From assembly GCF_014200375.1 (NCBI RefSeq), contig NZ_JACHBP010000001.1:2294001-2358000 (forward strand): DNA of 64,000 bases, written 5' to 3'. Position numbers and translations under genes: made by a program. Positions within the stretch are counted from its first letter, which is position 1. Every line of letters starts with the position of its first letter. Under the pieces are notes generated by a model, which was not told where the DNA came from, searched no databases, and was given only the letters and a program-made list of their open reading frames with translations. This document shows, in pieces, positions 63,209 to 64,000 of this stretch. Source of the DNA: Terrimesophilobacter mesophilus. GTDB lineage: Bacteria; Actinomycetota; Actinomycetes; Actinomycetales; Microbacteriaceae.

Positions 63209-64000
63209 CAGTCGTCCCACTCCCACGTGCTCAGGGCGTGCAGGATGCGCTCGGGGTTCGGCAAATAGTACTTCTCGAGAAGCGGCGCTGGGAACGGGAT
63301 GTCGGCGCCGGTGATGCGCAGAACGGGAGCAGCCAGGTGGAAGAACTCCCGCTCGGTGATGCGAGCGGCGACCTCCGCACCGTAGCCGCCGAACTTCGCC
63401 GCCTCGTGGATGACCGCCGCACGGCCGGTCCTGCGCACCGAAGCGCCAACGGTCTCATCGTCGAACGGTGAAAGGCTCCGCAGGTCGATGACCTCGATCG
63501 AGAGGCTCTCCTCCGCGGCGAGATCGGCGGTCGCCAGCGCGACGGCGACCGTCGGACCGTACGAGATGAGTGTCACGTCGGTGCCCTCGCGCACGACGGC
63601 CGCCCGGTTCATCGGCAGCGGCTCTCCCGCTCGCTCGGTGCTCTCCTTCATCCAGTAGTGGCTCTTCGGTTCGAGGAAGATCACCGGATCGTCGGAGCGG
63701 ATCGCCTCCCGCAGCATCGAATACGCGTCCGCAGGATTGGACGGGGTGACGACCGTGAGCCCCGGCGTGTGGGTCCAATAGGCCTCCGAGGAGTCCGAAT
63801 GGTGTTCGACTCCTCCGATCCCGCCCGAGGTGGGAATCCGGATGACGATGGGCAGCGACACACGCCCCCTGGTCCGATTGCGCATCTTCGCGACGTGCGA
63901 CACGATCTGCTCGAACGCCGGGTAGCTGAACGCATCGAACTGCATCTCCACGATGGGCCGCATGCCATACATGGCCATGCCGATCGCGGTGCCGACGATG
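63208..64000 (-). CDS. 2-oxoacid dehydrogenase E1-beta subunit (5' end outside window)
   Basis: At least 263 C-terminal residues of E1-beta are visible; the frame runs off the right edge. It has IPTSGGIGGVEHHSDSSEAY, PVIFLEPKSHYW and EAAKFGGYGAEVAA, as expected for the pyruvate/branched-chain type. It is upstream of E2 in a single minus-strand operon, and E1-alpha is expected further right. Confidence 0.93.
   Translation of the reverse strand, partial: IVGTAIGMAMYGMRPIVEMQFDAFSYPAFEQIVSHVAKMRNRTRGRVSLPIVIRIPTSGGIGGVEHHSDSSEAYWTHTPGLTVVTPSNPADAYSMLREAIRSDDPVIFLEPKSHYWMKESTERAGEPLPMNRAAVVREGTDVTLISYGPTVAVALATADLAAEESLSIEVIDLRSLSPFDDETVGASVRRTGRAAVIHEAAKFGGYGAEVAARITEREFFHLAAPVLRITGADIPFPAPLLEKYYLPNPERILHALSTWEWDD

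Overview
This 64-kb window is GC-rich chromosomal DNA from an actinobacterium, most likely of the family Microbacteriaceae. Pointers are the GC-ending codons, frequent GTG starts, long runs of genes overlapping by ATGA or GTGA, a DUF222/13E12-type HNH gene, and the pervasive hexamer GGATGC/GCATCC. I saw no rRNA, tRNA, CRISPR array or recognisable transposase. Family-level placement is inference.

Layout. (1) 1-11677, plus strand: a surface and signalling locus with a large Ig/fibronectin-III protein (cut by the left edge), a MoxR ATPase, a DUF58 protein, a membrane transglutaminase-fold protein lacking its catalytic Cys and His, a zinc-ribbon/FHA protein and a two-domain FtsK/SpoIIIE (EccC-like) ATPase. 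(2) 11697-25278: nitrogen-compound metabolism with alanine dehydrogenase, a PotABCD-type polyamine importer, a class III aminotransferase, two extra tandem binding proteins sharing a 335-bp identical tract, a GH13 alpha-glucosidase, an asparaginase and GabT. (3) 25335-28159: OsmC, a double-FKBP lipoprotein and a site-2 protease. (4) 28161-40517: a thiolase divergent from a long operon joining a Liv-type ABC importer to an acyl-CoA ligase, a TetR regulator, a 3-hydroxybutyrate-dehydrogenase-like SDR, two alpha/beta hydrolases and a two-subunit 3-oxoacid CoA-transferase. It reads as import and breakdown of an unknown acyl or ester substrate through acetoacetate to acetyl-CoA.

(5) 41022-51372: phenylacetate degradation in two plus-strand units (paaFHZ and paaABCDEG) with paaR-paaI on the opposite strand. 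The two units share near-identical upstream operators. paaK is not in the window, and paaJ is at best covered by the thiolase in (4). (6) About 51400-55700: an accessory patch holding a small membrane protein, a P-loop kinase-like protein, a dead copy of the paaG 3' end, an AT-richer FRG-domain gene fused to a decayed HNH fragment, an unlisted 55-residue zinc-ribbon protein and an intact DUF222-HNH gene. (7) 55761-64000: an MFS transporter divergent from an ArsR-type regulator with a three-copy TTGCGCAA array between them, a dienelactone-hydrolase-like protein, a small Smr-like protein, 5-oxoprolinase PxpABC, a MOSC protein, and the E2 and E1-beta (cut by the right edge) subunits of a 2-oxoacid dehydrogenase complex.
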